From Streptomyces aidingensis (GTDB taxonomy: Bacteria; Actinomycetota; Actinomycetes; Streptomycetales; Streptomycetaceae), in assembly GCF_900112355.1 (NCBI RefSeq), contig NZ_FOLM01000005.1:186001-250000 (forward strand): 64,000 nt of DNA, in the 5' to 3' direction. Both the position numbers and the translations under genes were made by a program. Below the pieces are notes generated by a model that was not told the origin of the DNA, ran no database searches, and saw nothing but the letters and a program-made list of their open reading frames with translations. Positions 8,688 through 19,566 of this stretch are shown here, piece after piece. Each line of letters starts with the position of its first letter. Positions within the stretch are counted from its first letter, which is position 1.

Positions 8688-8701
8688 TGCAACCGATTGC
8701 A
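8688..8701. promoter_or_regulatory. LacI-type operator candidate upstream of pectate lyase
   Basis: TGCAACCGATTGCA is an inverted repeat (TGCAA-N4-TTGCA) with a central CG, the shape of LacI/GalR-family operators. It lies 163 bases before the pectate lyase start. Confidence 0.45.
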
Positions 8702-8864
8702 TGTTTCCTCTTCTCGTCGCTGCTGGTGAGGGGCCCTCGGCAAGGTTTTTTCTGCCACATCCCTTGTGTAACGAGCCACTTCTCTGGACGATGTAGCACC
8801 ATCCGGCCGGGATTTCCGCCCTCCAGCGCTACAAGCCTTTGCAAGAATCGGAGAAGACTCAACG

Positions 8865-10241
8865 ATGAGACTCAGATCCAAGGTGATCGTCGGGGCCTGT
8901 GTCCTCGCCGTCGCCGCGACCGCCGCCCCGGCCGTCACCGCGGCGGCCTCCTCCGGCCCCGGCTCCGACCTGGCCGCCGGCCGGGGGCACGGCCACGGCC
9001 ATGGCCATGGCGGCTCCGGCGCCGGCCTGGGCTTCGAGGTGCTCGGCCCCCGGGACGGCTGGGGCGCCTACGGCAACGGCACCAGCGGCGGTGCCTCCGC
9101 CTCCCCGGAGAACATCCACACCGTCACCAGCCGTGCCGAGCTGCTGGCCGCCCTCGGCTCCCCGGACGACGACACCCCGCGGATCGTCCGGGTCAAGGGC
9201 ACCATCGACATGAACACCGACGACCAGGGCAACCCGCTGAGCTGCGAGGACTTCGCCGACCCGGAATACTCCACGGACGCCTACCTGGCGGCCTACGACC
9301 CGGAGACCTGGGGCTGGGACGAGGAGCCGGCCGGCCCGCTGGAGGAGGCCCGCGACCGCTCCCACGACAACCAGGCCGCGCATGCCGTCTACCGGGTGGG
9401 GTCGAACACCACCCTGGTCGGAGTGGGCAAGGACGCCAGAATCCTGGGCGGCGCCATGCTGATCCGCGGGGTCAGCAATGTCATCGTGCGCAACATCAGC
9501 TTCGAGGCGGTCGAGGACTGCTTCCCGCAGTGGGACCCGACCGACGGCTCGGCCGGCAACTGGAACGCCGAATTCGACGCCCTGTGGCTGTACGGCGCCA
9601 CCAACGTCTGGCTGGACCACAACACCTTCCGCGGCGGCGGCCGGCCCGACACCGAACACTTCGGGCGGCCCTACATGGTCTACGACGGCTCGGTGGACAT
9701 CACCCGCGGCTCCGACCTGGTCACCGTCTCGTACAACCACTACGACAACTACGACAAGGGCATGCTGATCGGCGGCAGCGACCGGCACAGCGAGGACATC
9801 GGCAGGCTGCGCGTCACCTACCACCACAACCTGTTCGAGAACGTCATCCAGCGCTCCCCCCGGGTGCGGCGCGGCCAGGTGCACCTCTACAACAACCACT
9901 GGCTGGTCACCCCGGACGCCCCCTTCGGTTTCGACTACGCCTGGGGAGTCGGCCTGGAGTCGCAGATCTACGCCCAGAACAACTACTTCGAGGGCGACAT
10001 CGAGCCCGGCGCCATCGCCCACCGCTGGAACGGCACCTCCCTGTACGAGACCGGTACCTTCCTCAACGGCTTCGGCCACCGCGACCGGGTGGACGTGGTG
10101 GCCGCGCACAACGCGGCCCGGCCGGACTCCCCCCTGGTCGCGGGCGCGGACTGGACGCCCTGGCTGCACGGCCGGATCCAGCCCGTCCACAAGGCGGTCA
10201 AGGACATCTCCCGCCACGCCGGAGCCGGTCACCTGAAGTAA
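8865..10241 (+). CDS. Secreted pectate lyase, polysaccharide lyase family 1
   Basis: This 458-residue enzyme should cleave polygalacturonate by calcium-dependent beta-elimination outside the cell. It has a signal peptide (about 1-28, cleavage near AVTAAAS), a short Gly/His-rich linker, then a right-handed beta-helix. Family 1 signatures are NTTLVGVGKDA, NVIVRNISFE, the calcium-binding region WNAEFDALWLYGATNVWLDHNTF and the catalytic-arginine motif RSPRVRRG (about 330-337). Length is normal for the family. The ATG at 8865 follows GGAGAAG. A LacI-like operator upstream suggests sugar induction. The gene ends at a hairpin (10271-10309). It suits a soil saprophyte or plant-associated lifestyle. 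Confidence 0.95.
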   Translation: MRLRSKVIVGACVLAVAATAAPAVTAAASSGPGSDLAAGRGHGHGHGHGGSGAGLGFEVLGPRDGWGAYGNGTSGGASASPENIHTVTSRAELLAALGSPDDDTPRIVRVKGTIDMNTDDQGNPLSCEDFADPEYSTDAYLAAYDPETWGWDEEPAGPLEEARDRSHDNQAAHAVYRVGSNTTLVGVGKDARILGGAMLIRGVSNVIVRNISFEAVEDCFPQWDPTDGSAGNWNAEFDALWLYGATNVWLDHNTFRGGGRPDTEHFGRPYMVYDGSVDITRGSDLVTVSYNHYDNYDKGMLIGGSDRHSEDIGRLRVTYHHNLFENVIQRSPRVRRGQVHLYNNHWLVTPDAPFGFDYAWGVGLESQIYAQNNYFEGDIEPGAIAHRWNGTSLYETGTFLNGFGHRDRVDVVAAHNAARPDSPLVAGADWTPWLHGRIQPVHKAVKDISRHAGAGHLK

Positions 10242-10270
10242 CCCCCCTCCGGCCGTCACCCCCCGCCCGG

Positions 10271-10309
10271 CGGTGTCCGGCGCCGTCCCTCCCGCGGCGC
10301 CGGGCACCG
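10271..10309 (+). terminator. Hairpin terminator after pectate lyase
   Basis: A 15-bp stem (10271-10285 with 10295-10309) with one G-U pair and a 9-base loop, 30 bases past the stop codon. Confidence 0.65.
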
Positions 10310-10451
10310 CCGCCCCCCGTCCCCGTATCCGCCGTGCGGATCACCGCCGGGCATGAGACCGTGACAGCCCGGAGCACCGCGTCCCCCTCGCGGCGCCGGG
10401 CGGGCACGGACCAGGGGCGAGGGGGCGAAGGGCCCATCGGAGGTGAGCCGC

Positions 10452-10883
10452 ATGGAGGTCCGGCAGGCCGGCCACAGCAGCGTGCCGCACCTCACCGACC
10501 TGCGGGTACTCGCCTGGGCACCGACCCGGGAGGAATGCCTGGCCCAGGCCGTGCAGGCCATGACCGAGGCCATCGCCGACCCCGCGTCGGCCGGCCCCGG
10601 CGCGGCCACCCGCGAGCTGGACACCGTCATCCCCGCACTGCGCGACGAGGACCTGCTGCTCGGACTCGCCGAGGAGTTCCTGCACTGGCTGGACGCCGGC
10701 GGCGAGGTCCCGGTGCGCGCCGAGGTGGCCGCCGTCCCGGGCGGGGTGCGCGCCCGGGTACGGCTGGTGCGGCTGCGCACCCTGCGGACCACCGGCCCGG
10801 CGCCGGTCGCGGTCACCGACCGCGGCCTGTCGATCGGCCCCGCCCCGGACGGCTGGCACTGCGCCGTCACCCTCGCCGTCTGA
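10452..10883 (+). CDS. Archease family protein
   Basis: This 143-residue protein of the archease family acts as a co-factor that activates the RNA ligase RtcB and broadens its nucleotide use. The N-terminal GHSSVPHLTDLRVLAWAPTREECLAQAVQAMTEAI corresponds to the H-T/D-x-x-DxxxxxxG region, and the C-terminal DRGLSIGPAPDGWHCAVTLAV to the final strands. The ATG at 10452 is eight bases after GGAGG; the GTG at 10443 overlaps that site. No rtcB is adjacent here, although the two genes often pair. It is convergent with glnA across a perfect 18-bp hairpin. Confidence 0.75.
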   Translation: MEVRQAGHSSVPHLTDLRVLAWAPTREECLAQAVQAMTEAIADPASAGPGAATRELDTVIPALRDEDLLLGLAEEFLHWLDAGGEVPVRAEVAAVPGGVRARVRLVRLRTLRTTGPAPVAVTDRGLSIGPAPDGWHCAVTLAV

Positions 10884-10901
10884 CCGCCCGGCACCGGAAC
10901 A

Positions 10902-10941
10902 GGGCTGTGCCCCGGCGCCCTCCGGCGCCGGGGCACAGCCC
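10902..10941. terminator. Bidirectional terminator, archease / glnA
   Basis: Perfect 18-bp stem (10902-10919 with 10924-10941) and loop CTCC between convergent genes. Confidence 0.85.
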
Positions 10942-10985
10942 CGCGTCCGCGTATGCCTCACCCGCTCCGTCCAGGAGCGGCCGGA

Positions 10986-12401
<1,416 letters not shown>

Positions 12402-12495
12402 CCGGTGTCCTCCTAGCCCGCCTGGGCGACGGGGCGTTTGCAGCTCGGGAACAGCCCGCACGCGCAGCCTGCCTGGCCGACATTAAGGACCCGGC

Positions 12496-12533
12496 ATTTC
12501 TCGGGCATGACCCATCTGTTTCGCCGATGTTAA
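12496..12533 (-). promoter_or_regulatory. GlnR box upstream of glnA
   Basis: On the minus strand: TTAAC-N6-GAAAC-N6-GTCAT-N6-GAAAT. Spacing matches the GlnR consensus gTnAC-N6-GaAAC-N6-GTnAC-N6-GAAAC perfectly, with small base differences. It ends 95 bases before the glnA start. Confidence 0.85.
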
Positions 12534-12654
12534 CCAGCCCTCCCGTGCGATGACGCCCGCCCTGCCGGTCGGCGGTGGATTTGCGGCCGGATGCCCGGCG
12601 GGCCGGCCAGGGGCCGCCGGGGGCGTCCGCGGCGCCCCGCGCTACCGTGGAGCC

Positions 12655-13173
12655 GTGGACGAGCACACAGACGACAAGCCGGACGGCGCGGACGGCACGG
12701 ACCGGAGGACCGTCGCCCGGCAGGCGGTCGGCACCTGGCTCTCCGGCCCCCGGGCGGGCGCCGAGCAGCTCGGCGCCGGCCTCGGCCACCGCGGCCGGCG
12801 CCTGGGCCTGCCCGCCGAAGGGCCGGGCTCGGTGGCCGCGCCCGGCCGCCGGCTGGCCGCCATCGGGCTGGACTGGGCGATGTGCACGCTCATCGCATAC
12901 GCCCTGCTCGCCGACGACCGCGCCACGCTGGGCAACTGGACACTGCTGGTGTTCACGGTGCTGGCGGTGGCCACCGTGGGCACGGTCGGGGCCACCCCGG
13001 GCAAGCGCCTGCTCGGCCTGCGGGTGATCTCGGTGCACGGCACCCGGCTGACCTTTCCGCGCGCCGTGCTGCGCGCACTGCTGCTGGCGCTGGCCGTGCC
13101 CGCGCTGATCTGGGACCGGGACGGCCGCGGCCTGCACGACCGGCTCTCCGGCGCCGTACAGGTGCGCATCTGA
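12655..13173 (+). CDS. RDD family membrane protein
   Basis: This 172-residue membrane protein has a hydrophilic N-terminus and an RDD domain with two to three helices. The domain shows PGRRLAAIGLDW (the Arg-Asp signature), GATPGKRLLGLRVIS and the final GRGLHDRLSG. RDD proteins are poorly understood; some are linked to ion or osmotic stress. The GTG at 12655 was chosen because the longer frame lacks family residues and the GGAG upstream is close by. It is divergent from glnA and convergent with the DUF4191 gene, as in other actinobacteria. Confidence 0.82.
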   Translation: MDEHTDDKPDGADGTDRRTVARQAVGTWLSGPRAGAEQLGAGLGHRGRRLGLPAEGPGSVAAPGRRLAAIGLDWAMCTLIAYALLADDRATLGNWTLLVFTVLAVATVGTVGATPGKRLLGLRVISVHGTRLTFPRAVLRALLLALAVPALIWDRDGRGLHDRLSGAVQVRI

Positions 13174-13336
13174 CCCGACCCGTGACCCGTCGCGCGGTCC
13201 TGCGGCGCTCGCCCGCCGGAAGGGGACCCCGTGCATCTCGTGTATACGGTCATATACCGAGCGTCCGCATACCATCACACTTTCAAGCGCCCCGGGCCGC
13301 CGGAGGCCGCGCCCCCGCTCCGGCCAGGCCGGAAAC

Positions 13337-13387
13337 GGCGCCGCCCGGCCGGCCGCACGTGGAACGTGCGGCCGGCCGGGCGGCGCC
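13337..13387. terminator. Very long perfect hairpin between RDD and DUF4191 genes
   Basis: A perfect 24-bp stem (13337-13360 with 13364-13387) with a 3-base loop GGA, between convergent genes. It is the longest perfect stem noticed in the window. Confidence 0.85.
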
Positions 13388-13411
13388 GGCGGGGGCCCGG
13401 CGGGCCCATGC

Positions 13412-14116
13412 TCAGCGGCGGATCTGGCCCTTCGGCAGCTTCATCCCCTTGGGCAGCGGACCCTTGGGCACCGGCATCTTCGACATCAGATCGCCCAGCG
13501 CCCGCAGCCGGTCGTTCACCTCGGTCACCCGGTATCCGGGCAGCACCCGCGGCAGCTTCAGCACCCGGGAGCGCAGCTTGGGCAGCGGCACCTGGCCCTC
13601 GCCGTTGCCCACCACCAGCTCATGCACCGGGACCTCCTGCACGGCCCGGGCCATGCGCTTGCGCTCGGCGGTCAGCAGGCCCTTCACCCGGTTCGGATTG
13701 CCCTCGCCGACCAGCACGATGCCGCACTTGCCGACCGTGCGGTGCACCACGTCCTGCTGGCGGTTGATCGCCACCGCCGGGGTGAAGGCGAAACCGCGCC
13801 GCATGTTCTCCAGCACCGCCGCGGCGGCCCCGGGCTGGCCCTCCATCTGCTTGAACGCCGCCCGCTCGGCCCGCCGGCCGAACACCACGGTGGTCACCAG
13901 CAGCGCGACCAGCACACCGAGAATGCCCAGGTAGACCGGGTGCCCGAGCAGGAAACCGATGGCCAGCACCACGCCGAAGCTGAGCAGCGCCACGGCCAGC
14001 AGAATCCAGCCCAGCCTGCGGTCGGCCCGCTTGGCCATCCGGTAGGTCAGCTTGATCTGCTTGAGACGACCCGGGTTCTCGGAGTCGGCGGCCGTCTGCT
14101 GCTTCTCTTTCGCCAT
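13412..14116 (-). CDS. DUF4191 membrane protein (Rv2219-like)
   Basis: This 234-residue protein has two adjacent helices (about 36-80) after a basic N-terminus, followed by a conserved cytoplasmic part (RRGFAFTPAVAINRQQDVVHRTVGKCGIVLVGEG) and a basic C-tail. The DUF4191 family is actinobacterial, has no known function, and sits next to lipA in many genomes. The ATG at 14116 follows AAAGAGG. Separated from lipA by 52 bp on the same strand, it is probably cotranscribed. A link to lipoate or membrane physiology is an inference from position only. Confidence 0.85.
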   Translation of the reverse strand: MAKEKQQTAADSENPGRLKQIKLTYRMAKRADRRLGWILLAVALLSFGVVLAIGFLLGHPVYLGILGVLVALLVTTVVFGRRAERAAFKQMEGQPGAAAAVLENMRRGFAFTPAVAINRQQDVVHRTVGKCGIVLVGEGNPNRVKGLLTAERKRMARAVQEVPVHELVVGNGEGQVPLPKLRSRVLKLPRVLPGYRVTEVNDRLRALGDLMSKMPVPKGPLPKGMKLPKGQIRR

Positions 14117-14168
14117 CGGTCCTCTTTCCGGTGAGTTACGGGAACAAGGATACGGGGCGGGCCCGTCC

Positions 14169-15110
14169 TCAGGCCGCCGAGGCGGCGTCCCGCTTCTCGA
14201 CCGCCTGCCGGTACAGCCGCCCGGCCCGGTAGGAGGAGCGCACCAGCGGCCCGGACATCACCCCGGCGAAGCCGGTCTCCTCGGCCTCCGCCTTCAGCTC
14301 CACGAACTCCTCCGGCCTGACCCAGCGCTCCACCGGGTGGTGGCGCACCGAGGGCCGCAGGTACTGGGTGATGGTGAGCAGCTCGCAGCCGGCCCCGTGC
14401 AGATCGCGCAGCGCCTGCGAGATCTCCTCGCGGGTCTCGCCCAGCCCCAGGATCAGATTGGACTTGGTGACCAGCCCGGCCTCCCGGGCCCGGGTGATCA
14501 CCTCCAGGGACCGCTCGTAGCGGAACGCCGGACGGATGCGCTTGAAGATCCGCGGCACGGTCTCCACATTGTGCGCGAGTACCTCCGGACGGGCGGAGAA
14601 CACCTCGGCCAGCTGTTCGGGCACCGCGTTGAAGTCGGGGATCAGCAGCTCGACGCCGGTCTCCGGCATCACCGCGTGGATCTGCCGCACCGTCTCGGCG
14701 TACAGCCAGGCGCCGCCGTCCGCCAGATCGTCCCGCGCCACGCCGGTCACGGTGGCGTACTTCAGTCCCATCTGGCGCACCGAGTCCGCCACCCGGCGCG
14801 GCTCGTCGCGGTCGAGCTCGGCCGGCTTGCCGGTGTCGATCTGGCAGAAGTCGCAGCGCCGGGTGCACTGCTCGCCACCGATCAGGAAGGTGGCCTCCCG
14901 GTCCTCCCAGCACTCGAAGATGTTGGGACAGCCGGCCTCCTGGCAGACGGTGTGCAGCCCCTCCCGCTTCACCAGCCCGCGCAGTTCGGTGTACTCGGGG
15001 CCCATTTTCGCCCGGGTCTTGATCCACTCGGGCTTGCGCTCGATCGGGGTCTGGCTGTTCCGGACCTCAAGACGGAGCATCTTGCGACCGTCGGGTGCGA
15101 CAGCGGACAC
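14169..15110 (-). CDS. lipA: Lipoyl synthase
   Basis: This 313-residue radical SAM enzyme inserts two sulfurs into protein-bound octanoyl groups to form lipoate. Both [4Fe-4S] cluster motifs are visible: [13 protein letters not shown] (auxiliary cluster) and CTRRCDFC (radical SAM CX3CX2C). The start is GTG at 15110 ([15 protein letters not shown]), six bases after GGGAG. lipB lies upstream on the same strand with a 98-bp gap, so the pair forms the complete endogenous lipoate route. Its product is needed by SucB further right. Confidence 0.97.
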   Translation of the reverse strand: MSAVAPDGRKMLRLEVRNSQTPIERKPEWIKTRAKMGPEYTELRGLVKREGLHTVCQEAGCPNIFECWEDREATFLIGGEQCTRRCDFCQIDTGKPAELDRDEPRRVADSVRQMGLKYATVTGVARDDLADGGAWLYAETVRQIHAVMPETGVELLIPDFNAVPEQLAEVFSARPEVLAHNVETVPRIFKRIRPAFRYERSLEVITRAREAGLVTKSNLILGLGETREEISQALRDLHGAGCELLTITQYLRPSVRHHPVERWVRPEEFVELKAEAEETGFAGVMSGPLVRSSYRAGRLYRQAVEKRDAASAA

Positions 15111-15208
15111 GTCCGGCTCCCTGTACTTTCGATTCCTCGGCGAACACCAGCGTACGCCTTGACTACACCGGACAACCGGGCCCCTGGCGCTCGGATTCCG
15201 GCGTCGCT

Positions 15209-16090
15209 CTACGCCTTGGGCTCTCCGGCGCGGTCGATCACCCGGGGTGCCGGGCGCTGCTCGGCCAGCACCGCGGCGAGATGCTTCTCCGCCAGCGGCA
15301 GCACCTCGCCGACCGTGACCTCCCGGCCCAGCTCGGCGGAGAGCGAGGTCACCCCCGCGTCCCGGATGCCGCAGGGCACGATCCGGTCGAAGGAAGTGTT
15401 GTCCGGATTGCAGTTCAGCGCGAAGCCGTGCATGGTCACGCCCTTGGCCACCCGGATGCCGATCGCCGCCAGCTTGCGGTCCTCGCCGCGCTGGCCCGCG
15501 TTGGACGGCGCGTACTCCGGGCCGCGCAGCCGCGGGTCGAACTCCTCGTCGTCCTCCGGGCGGGCGGTCCCGGCCAGCCGCGGATCGATGTCCAGCGCCA
15601 GCCCGCCGCCGGGCGCCGGGCGCCGCTCCGGCAGCGCCTCGCCGAGCACCCACACCCCGCTGCGGCCCTCCACCCGGGTGGTCTCCACCCCGAGCTCGGC
15701 GCACACCCGGATCAGCGCCTCCTCCAGCCGCCGCACATGCGCGACCACGTCCACCGGGCGCGGCAGCTTCAGGATCGGATAGCCCACCAGCTGGCCCGGC
15801 CCGTGCCAGGTGATCTTGCCGCCGCGGTCCACGTCCACCACCGGGGTGCCGTCCAGCGGGCGCTCGCTCGGGCGGGTGCGGCGGCCCGCCGTGTACACCG
15901 CCTGGTGCTCCAGCAGCAGCACGGTGTCGGGGAGCTCGTCGGCGAACCGCGCCGCGTGCACCTCGCGCTGCCGCTGCCACGCCCGGTGGTACTCCACCGC
16001 CTCGGCGCCGAAACCGAGACGGACGAAGCGCGGCGCCGCCGGCCGTCCGTCCTCCGCCGACGCCGTCTCCGGCTCGGTCACCGTCCCCAT
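15209..16090 (-). CDS. lipB: Octanoyl-[ACP]:protein octanoyltransferase
   Basis: This 293-residue enzyme moves octanoate from acyl carrier protein to lipoyl domains. It shows the substrate loop [14 protein letters not shown], the catalytic lysine in [10 protein letters not shown] and the catalytic cysteine in FDRIVPCGI. It is longer than typical LipB (210-250) because of a Pro/Gly/Asp-rich insertion around residues 150-195, between the GVWVLGE and RKLAAIG segments. Some streptomycete LipB proteins share this. The ATG at 16090 follows GGAGGG. A 9-bp minisatellite lies 64-126 bases upstream. Confidence 0.95.
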   Translation of the reverse strand: MGTVTEPETASAEDGRPAAPRFVRLGFGAEAVEYHRAWQRQREVHAARFADELPDTVLLLEHQAVYTAGRRTRPSERPLDGTPVVDVDRGGKITWHGPGQLVGYPILKLPRPVDVVAHVRRLEEALIRVCAELGVETTRVEGRSGVWVLGEALPERRPAPGGGLALDIDPRLAGTARPEDDEEFDPRLRGPEYAPSNAGQRGEDRKLAAIGIRVAKGVTMHGFALNCNPDNTSFDRIVPCGIRDAGVTSLSAELGREVTVGEVLPLAEKHLAAVLAEQRPAPRVIDRAGEPKA

Positions 16091-16478
16091 CGCGTCCCTC
16101 CGGGTGCGCTCCGCTCGGTCCGCCGGCGGCACCGCGTCACCGGCCCGGCCGGCATCGCTGAAATCGCTGAAATCGCTGATACCGGTGATATCGCTGTCAT
16201 CGTCACCATCGCCGACGGCACGGGCATCACCGGCATCGCCGCTCCTCGTTGGTCCCTCGTGGAACCCTCGTCGCCCCGCGCCGTCCCGCGGTGTCCCGTC
16301 CACTGTACGGCGGTCCGCCCCAGGTCCCGCACCGGGCCCGATGCTCACACGTATGGATGAATCCCAGCCCCAGAAGGCCAGGAATCCCGCCAGGACCGTT
16401 ACATTCACGCCGTTCCACCGCCGTTCCAGCAGGGCGCGCCGGTGCCGCACAGCCTTTCGGCAGGAGACCCCATAGCTG
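16091..16478. other. Divergent intergenic region, lipB / TPR regulator
   Basis: No gene is supported in these 388 bp. They hold a 9-bp minisatellite (16154-16216) on the lipB side. The lipB frame is open across the region but lacks family residues and start signals. No consensus promoter was recognised for either gene. Confidence 0.5.
16154..16216. repeat. 9-bp minisatellite upstream of lipB
   Basis: Seven 9-bp units: ATCGCTGAA x2, ATCGCTGAT, ACCGGTGAT, ATCGCTGTC, ATCGTCACC, ATCGCCGAC. Identity decays to the right. Confidence 0.75.
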
Positions 16479-18101
16479 ATGTCCACGGAACGACCAGGAG
16501 GCCCGGCCTCCTCGAAGTCCCCCCGACGGAATCCCAACCGGCAGCTCGCCGCGCTGATCGCGGAGGCCGGCTTCTCGCACGCCGGACTGGCGAGACGGGT
16601 CGATCAGCTTGGCCTGGAACACGGGCTCGATCTCCGGTACGACAAGACATCCGTGACCCGCTGGCTACGCGGGCAGCGACCGCGCGGCGCCACCCCCGCG
16701 CTCATCGCCGAAGTCTTCACCAGGCGGCTCGGCCGCCGCTTGACCGCCCAGGACCTCGGCCTGGAGGCCTGCGCCCCGGTCTACGCCGGGCTGGAATTCG
16801 CCGCCACCCCCGCCGAGGCCGTTGACATCGTCACCGGTCTGTGGCGCAAGGACACCGGCAGCTACGCCGAGCTGCGCAAGATCGCCTTCACCCCGGCCGG
16901 GCTGGTGGTGCCCAGCCGTGACTGGCTGATCGGGCGGCCGGACGAGCGGGTCGGCCGCGGCGAACCGGCCGCGGCGGGACCGCCCGGCCCGCCCGGCCCC
17001 TCCGCCGGGGAGCTGCCCGGCCGGCCACCCGGCCTGCGCCCGGGCATGCCCCGGGTCCCCGAGCAGAACCGCGGACCGGGCTCGCTCTCCGCCACCGGCC
17101 CGGCCACCGGGCACGGCATGCGCGGCCCGCTGCCGCCCGGGGCCGCCGCCCCGCGCCGCCCGCCGTCGCCCGTGGAGCGGGTGGAGCGCGGGCCGGGCCA
17201 GCGGGTCACCCCCGGCGACATCGCCGCACTGCGCTCGGTGGCCGAACTCTTCCGCACCCTGGACCAGGCCTACGGCGGCGGGCACGCCCGGCAGGCCATG
17301 GTCCGCTACCTGGAGCACGAGCTGGAGCCGATGCTGCGCGGCAGCTACAGCGAGCAGGCCGGCCGCCGGCTCTTCTCCGCCGCCGCCGATCTGACCAGAC
17401 TGGCCGGCTGGACGGCCTTCGATGTGGCCGCGCACGGCCTGGCCCAGCGCTACTTCGTGCAGGCGCTGCGGCTGGCGCAGTCCGCCGGGGACCGCGTCTT
17501 CGGCGCCTATGTGCTGGTCTCCATGAGCCGGCAGGCGGTCTACCTGGGGCACGGCCGGGAGGCGGTGCAGCTCGCCCGGGTGGCGCAGCAGGGCGTGGCC
17601 AGCAGCTCCCCGTCCGCGGTCCAGGCCCTGCTGCACGCCGCCGAGGCGCGCGGGCACGGTGTGCAGGGCGAGGCGCGGGCCTGCGCGGCCGCCCTGGCGC
17701 GTGCCGAGCGCGCCCTGGAGACGGCCCGCCCCGGCGACGAGGTGCCGGGCTGGGCCCGGTTCTTCGACGAGGCCCAGCTCACCGACGAGTTCGGCCACTG
17801 CCACCGCGATCTCCAGCAGTGGCGGACGGCCGCCCGGTATGCCGAGCGGTCGCTGCAACTGCGCTCCCCGGCGTTCGCCCGCTCCCGGCTGTTCTGCCGG
17901 ATCGTGCTGGCCACCGCCCGGCTGGGGCTGGGCGATCTGGACCAGGCGTGCACCCTCGGCTCGGAGGCCGCCCAGCAGGCCGCCGACATGCGCTCGGTGC
18001 GCGCCCACGAATACGTCCAGGACTTCGAGCGCCGCCTCGACCCGTACCGCGACGCCACCCCCGTCCGCGACTACCGCGACCGCACCGCCGCCCTGATGTG
18101 A
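16479..18101 (+). CDS. HTH/TPR regulatory protein (NsdA-like)
   Basis: This 540-residue cytoplasmic protein resembles the Streptomyces TPR regulators of the NsdA type, which affect sporulation and antibiotic onset. The N-terminus (about 18-85) has a Cro/XRE-like fold with [26 protein letters not shown] and [14 protein letters not shown] Gly/Pro/Arg-rich linker spans about 155-240. The C-terminal half (about 245-530) is an alpha-helical repeat region typical of TPRs ([40 protein letters not shown]). The ATG at 16479 follows AGGAGA at a rather long distance. It is divergent from lipB. The ligand is unknown. Confidence 0.75.
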   Translation: MSTERPGGPASSKSPRRNPNRQLAALIAEAGFSHAGLARRVDQLGLEHGLDLRYDKTSVTRWLRGQRPRGATPALIAEVFTRRLGRRLTAQDLGLEACAPVYAGLEFAATPAEAVDIVTGLWRKDTGSYAELRKIAFTPAGLVVPSRDWLIGRPDERVGRGEPAAAGPPGPPGPSAGELPGRPPGLRPGMPRVPEQNRGPGSLSATGPATGHGMRGPLPPGAAAPRRPPSPVERVERGPGQRVTPGDIAALRSVAELFRTLDQAYGGGHARQAMVRYLEHELEPMLRGSYSEQAGRRLFSAAADLTRLAGWTAFDVAAHGLAQRYFVQALRLAQSAGDRVFGAYVLVSMSRQAVYLGHGREAVQLARVAQQGVASSSPSAVQALLHAAEARGHGVQGEARACAAALARAERALETARPGDEVPGWARFFDEAQLTDEFGHCHRDLQQWRTAARYAERSLQLRSPAFARSRLFCRIVLATARLGLGDLDQACTLGSEAAQQAADMRSVRAHEYVQDFERRLDPYRDATPVRDYRDRTAALM

Positions 18102-18144
18102 CGCCCGCGCCCGCCGCCCCACCCTCCGGGGGCGGGCCGCGCCG

Positions 18145-19566
18145 TCACACCGCGCGGGCGGTGAGGCTGGGGTCGGGAGCGGGGTCGGCGGTGCCGGACG
18201 GCACGGGGACCCCGAGGTCGGCGCAGAGCGCCGCCGCGGCCCGGCGCGCCGAGGACAGCTCCCCGCCGATGCCCGGCGCGTCCCGGTGATCCCCGCACAC
18301 GTACACCCCGGCCAGCAGCCGCACCCGCCGCTCCGCGGCATACGGCGGCGGGGTGGCCGGCACCGCCCGGGCGTCATGGCGCACCGCCAGCAGCTCCCAC
18401 TCGCGGGCCGGCGCGTCGTGCAGCGCGGCGAGCTGGGCGCGGGCGGCCCGGTCCAGCAGGTGCGGCGGCTCGCCCGCCTCCCGGCCCAGCACCACCGAGG
18501 TCACCAGCGTCCGGCCGCGCGGCGCGCGGGACGGATCGGCGGCCGAGGCGGCCAGCGAGTGCGCCACCGGGCCCCGCCGCGCGGTGTCCACCACCAGTGC
18601 CGGGCCGGTGGGCAGCCCCTGGGGCGCGGCGTGGTGCAGCACGGTCACCGGGTGGTGCTCCGGCACCCGCAGCCCGTCCAGCAGCCCGGCGGCCCGGTCC
18701 GCGCCCGTGGCGACCAGCACCGAACGGCAGCGGATGGTGCCATGCCCCTCGGTCTGCACGGCGTTGGCCGCCACCGACACCGCCCGCACCCCGGTCCGCA
18801 CCGTTCCCGACGGCAGTTCCCCGGCCAGCAGCTCCGGGAGGGCGGCGGCGCCGCCCCGCGGCAGGCTCAGCCCGGCGCGGGCGAAGGCGCGCAGCCGCAG
18901 ATCGCTCAGCCGGCAGGAGGCGGACAGCGCCGGATCGGCCAGCAGCACGGTCAGCAGCGGGCGCAGCGCGCCCTCCGCGATCCGGGCCGGGACGGAGCGG
19001 GTGGCCAGCGCGGCACGGGCCGGCAGTTCGGGGCGGGCCAGCAGCCGCGACTCGGCGGTCTGCGCCATCCGGCCCAGATTGACCCGCAGCCACGCCTGGT
19101 CGAAGGCGGCGGTCAGCGACGACCGGCCGCCCTGGCCGTCCGTGCGGCGCGGCCGGGCGCCGACCCGCTGCACCCGTCCGGTGCCGTGCAGCAGCACCCC
19201 GCCGTCCAGTCTGGCCAGCGGCAACGGCCGGGGCAGCAGGGCGAGTTCCGGGCCGTCGGGGACGGGCAGCCAGCTTCCGCGGTCCAGCCGGAATCCGTCC
19301 ACATGGTCGGTGGCCATCCGGCCGCCGATCCGGCCGGTGGCCTCCAGCACGATGACGCCGAGCCCGGCACCGGTCAGATGGCGGGCGGCGGCCAGGCCGG
19401 CCGTACCGGCTCCGATCACGACCACATCGGCCGTAGTCCCGCCGTCCGCCGCGGGGCGGGCGGGCGCGGGAATCTCGGGTATCGCGGGTATCTCGGGTAT
19501 CTCGGGTATCTCGGGTATGCAGCCACGCTGCGGGCGGCTGCTGAAGTCAGGGGTTTCGGTTGCCAC
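18145..19566 (-). CDS. FAD-dependent NAD(P)-binding oxidoreductase (amine-oxidase type)
   Basis: This 473-residue flavoprotein has a GxGxxG dinucleotide motif at about 59-64 (VVVIGAGTAGLAAARHLTGAGLGVIVLEA), a GG doublet (GRIGGRM) and the C-terminal FAD region VYVCGDHRDAPGIGGELSSARRAA. This architecture is shared by protoporphyrinogen oxidase-like and amine-oxidase-like enzymes; the substrate is unknown. The GTG at 19566 follows GGGGAGGG; an ATG at 19596 is the alternative. The N-terminal 20-35 region encodes an IPE repeat from five 9-bp units (19472-19516). It is convergent with the TPR regulator. Confidence 0.8.
   Translation of the reverse strand: MATETPDFSSRPQRGCIPEIPEIPEIPAIPEIPAPARPAADGGTTADVVVIGAGTAGLAAARHLTGAGLGVIVLEATGRIGGRMATDHVDGFRLDRGSWLPVPDGPELALLPRPLPLARLDGGVLLHGTGRVQRVGARPRRTDGQGGRSSLTAAFDQAWLRVNLGRMAQTAESRLLARPELPARAALATRSVPARIAEGALRPLLTVLLADPALSASCRLSDLRLRAFARAGLSLPRGGAAALPELLAGELPSGTVRTGVRAVSVAANAVQTEGHGTIRCRSVLVATGADRAAGLLDGLRVPEHHPVTVLHHAAPQGLPTGPALVVDTARRGPVAHSLAASAADPSRAPRGRTLVTSVVLGREAGEPPHLLDRAARAQLAALHDAPAREWELLAVRHDARAVPATPPPYAAERRVRLLAGVYVCGDHRDAPGIGGELSSARRAAAALCADLGVPVPSGTADPAPDPSLTARAV
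19472..19516. repeat. 9-bp tandem repeat encoding an Ile-Pro-Glu array
   Basis: Five units of ATCTCGGGT (one reads ATCGCGGGT). On the coding (minus) strand they read PEI-PEI-PEI-PAI-PEI, ahead of the FAD domain. Confidence 0.88.

Larger units (their letters stand above)
8499..8864. other. Intergenic region between SPW gene and pectate lyase
   Basis: No gene is supported in these 366 bp. In order they hold phased GAGTCA repeats (8533-8588), a 13-bp imperfect direct repeat near 8602-8630, a strong terminator (8644-8675), a LacI-like operator (8688-8701) and the pectate lyase leader. Confidence 0.6.
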
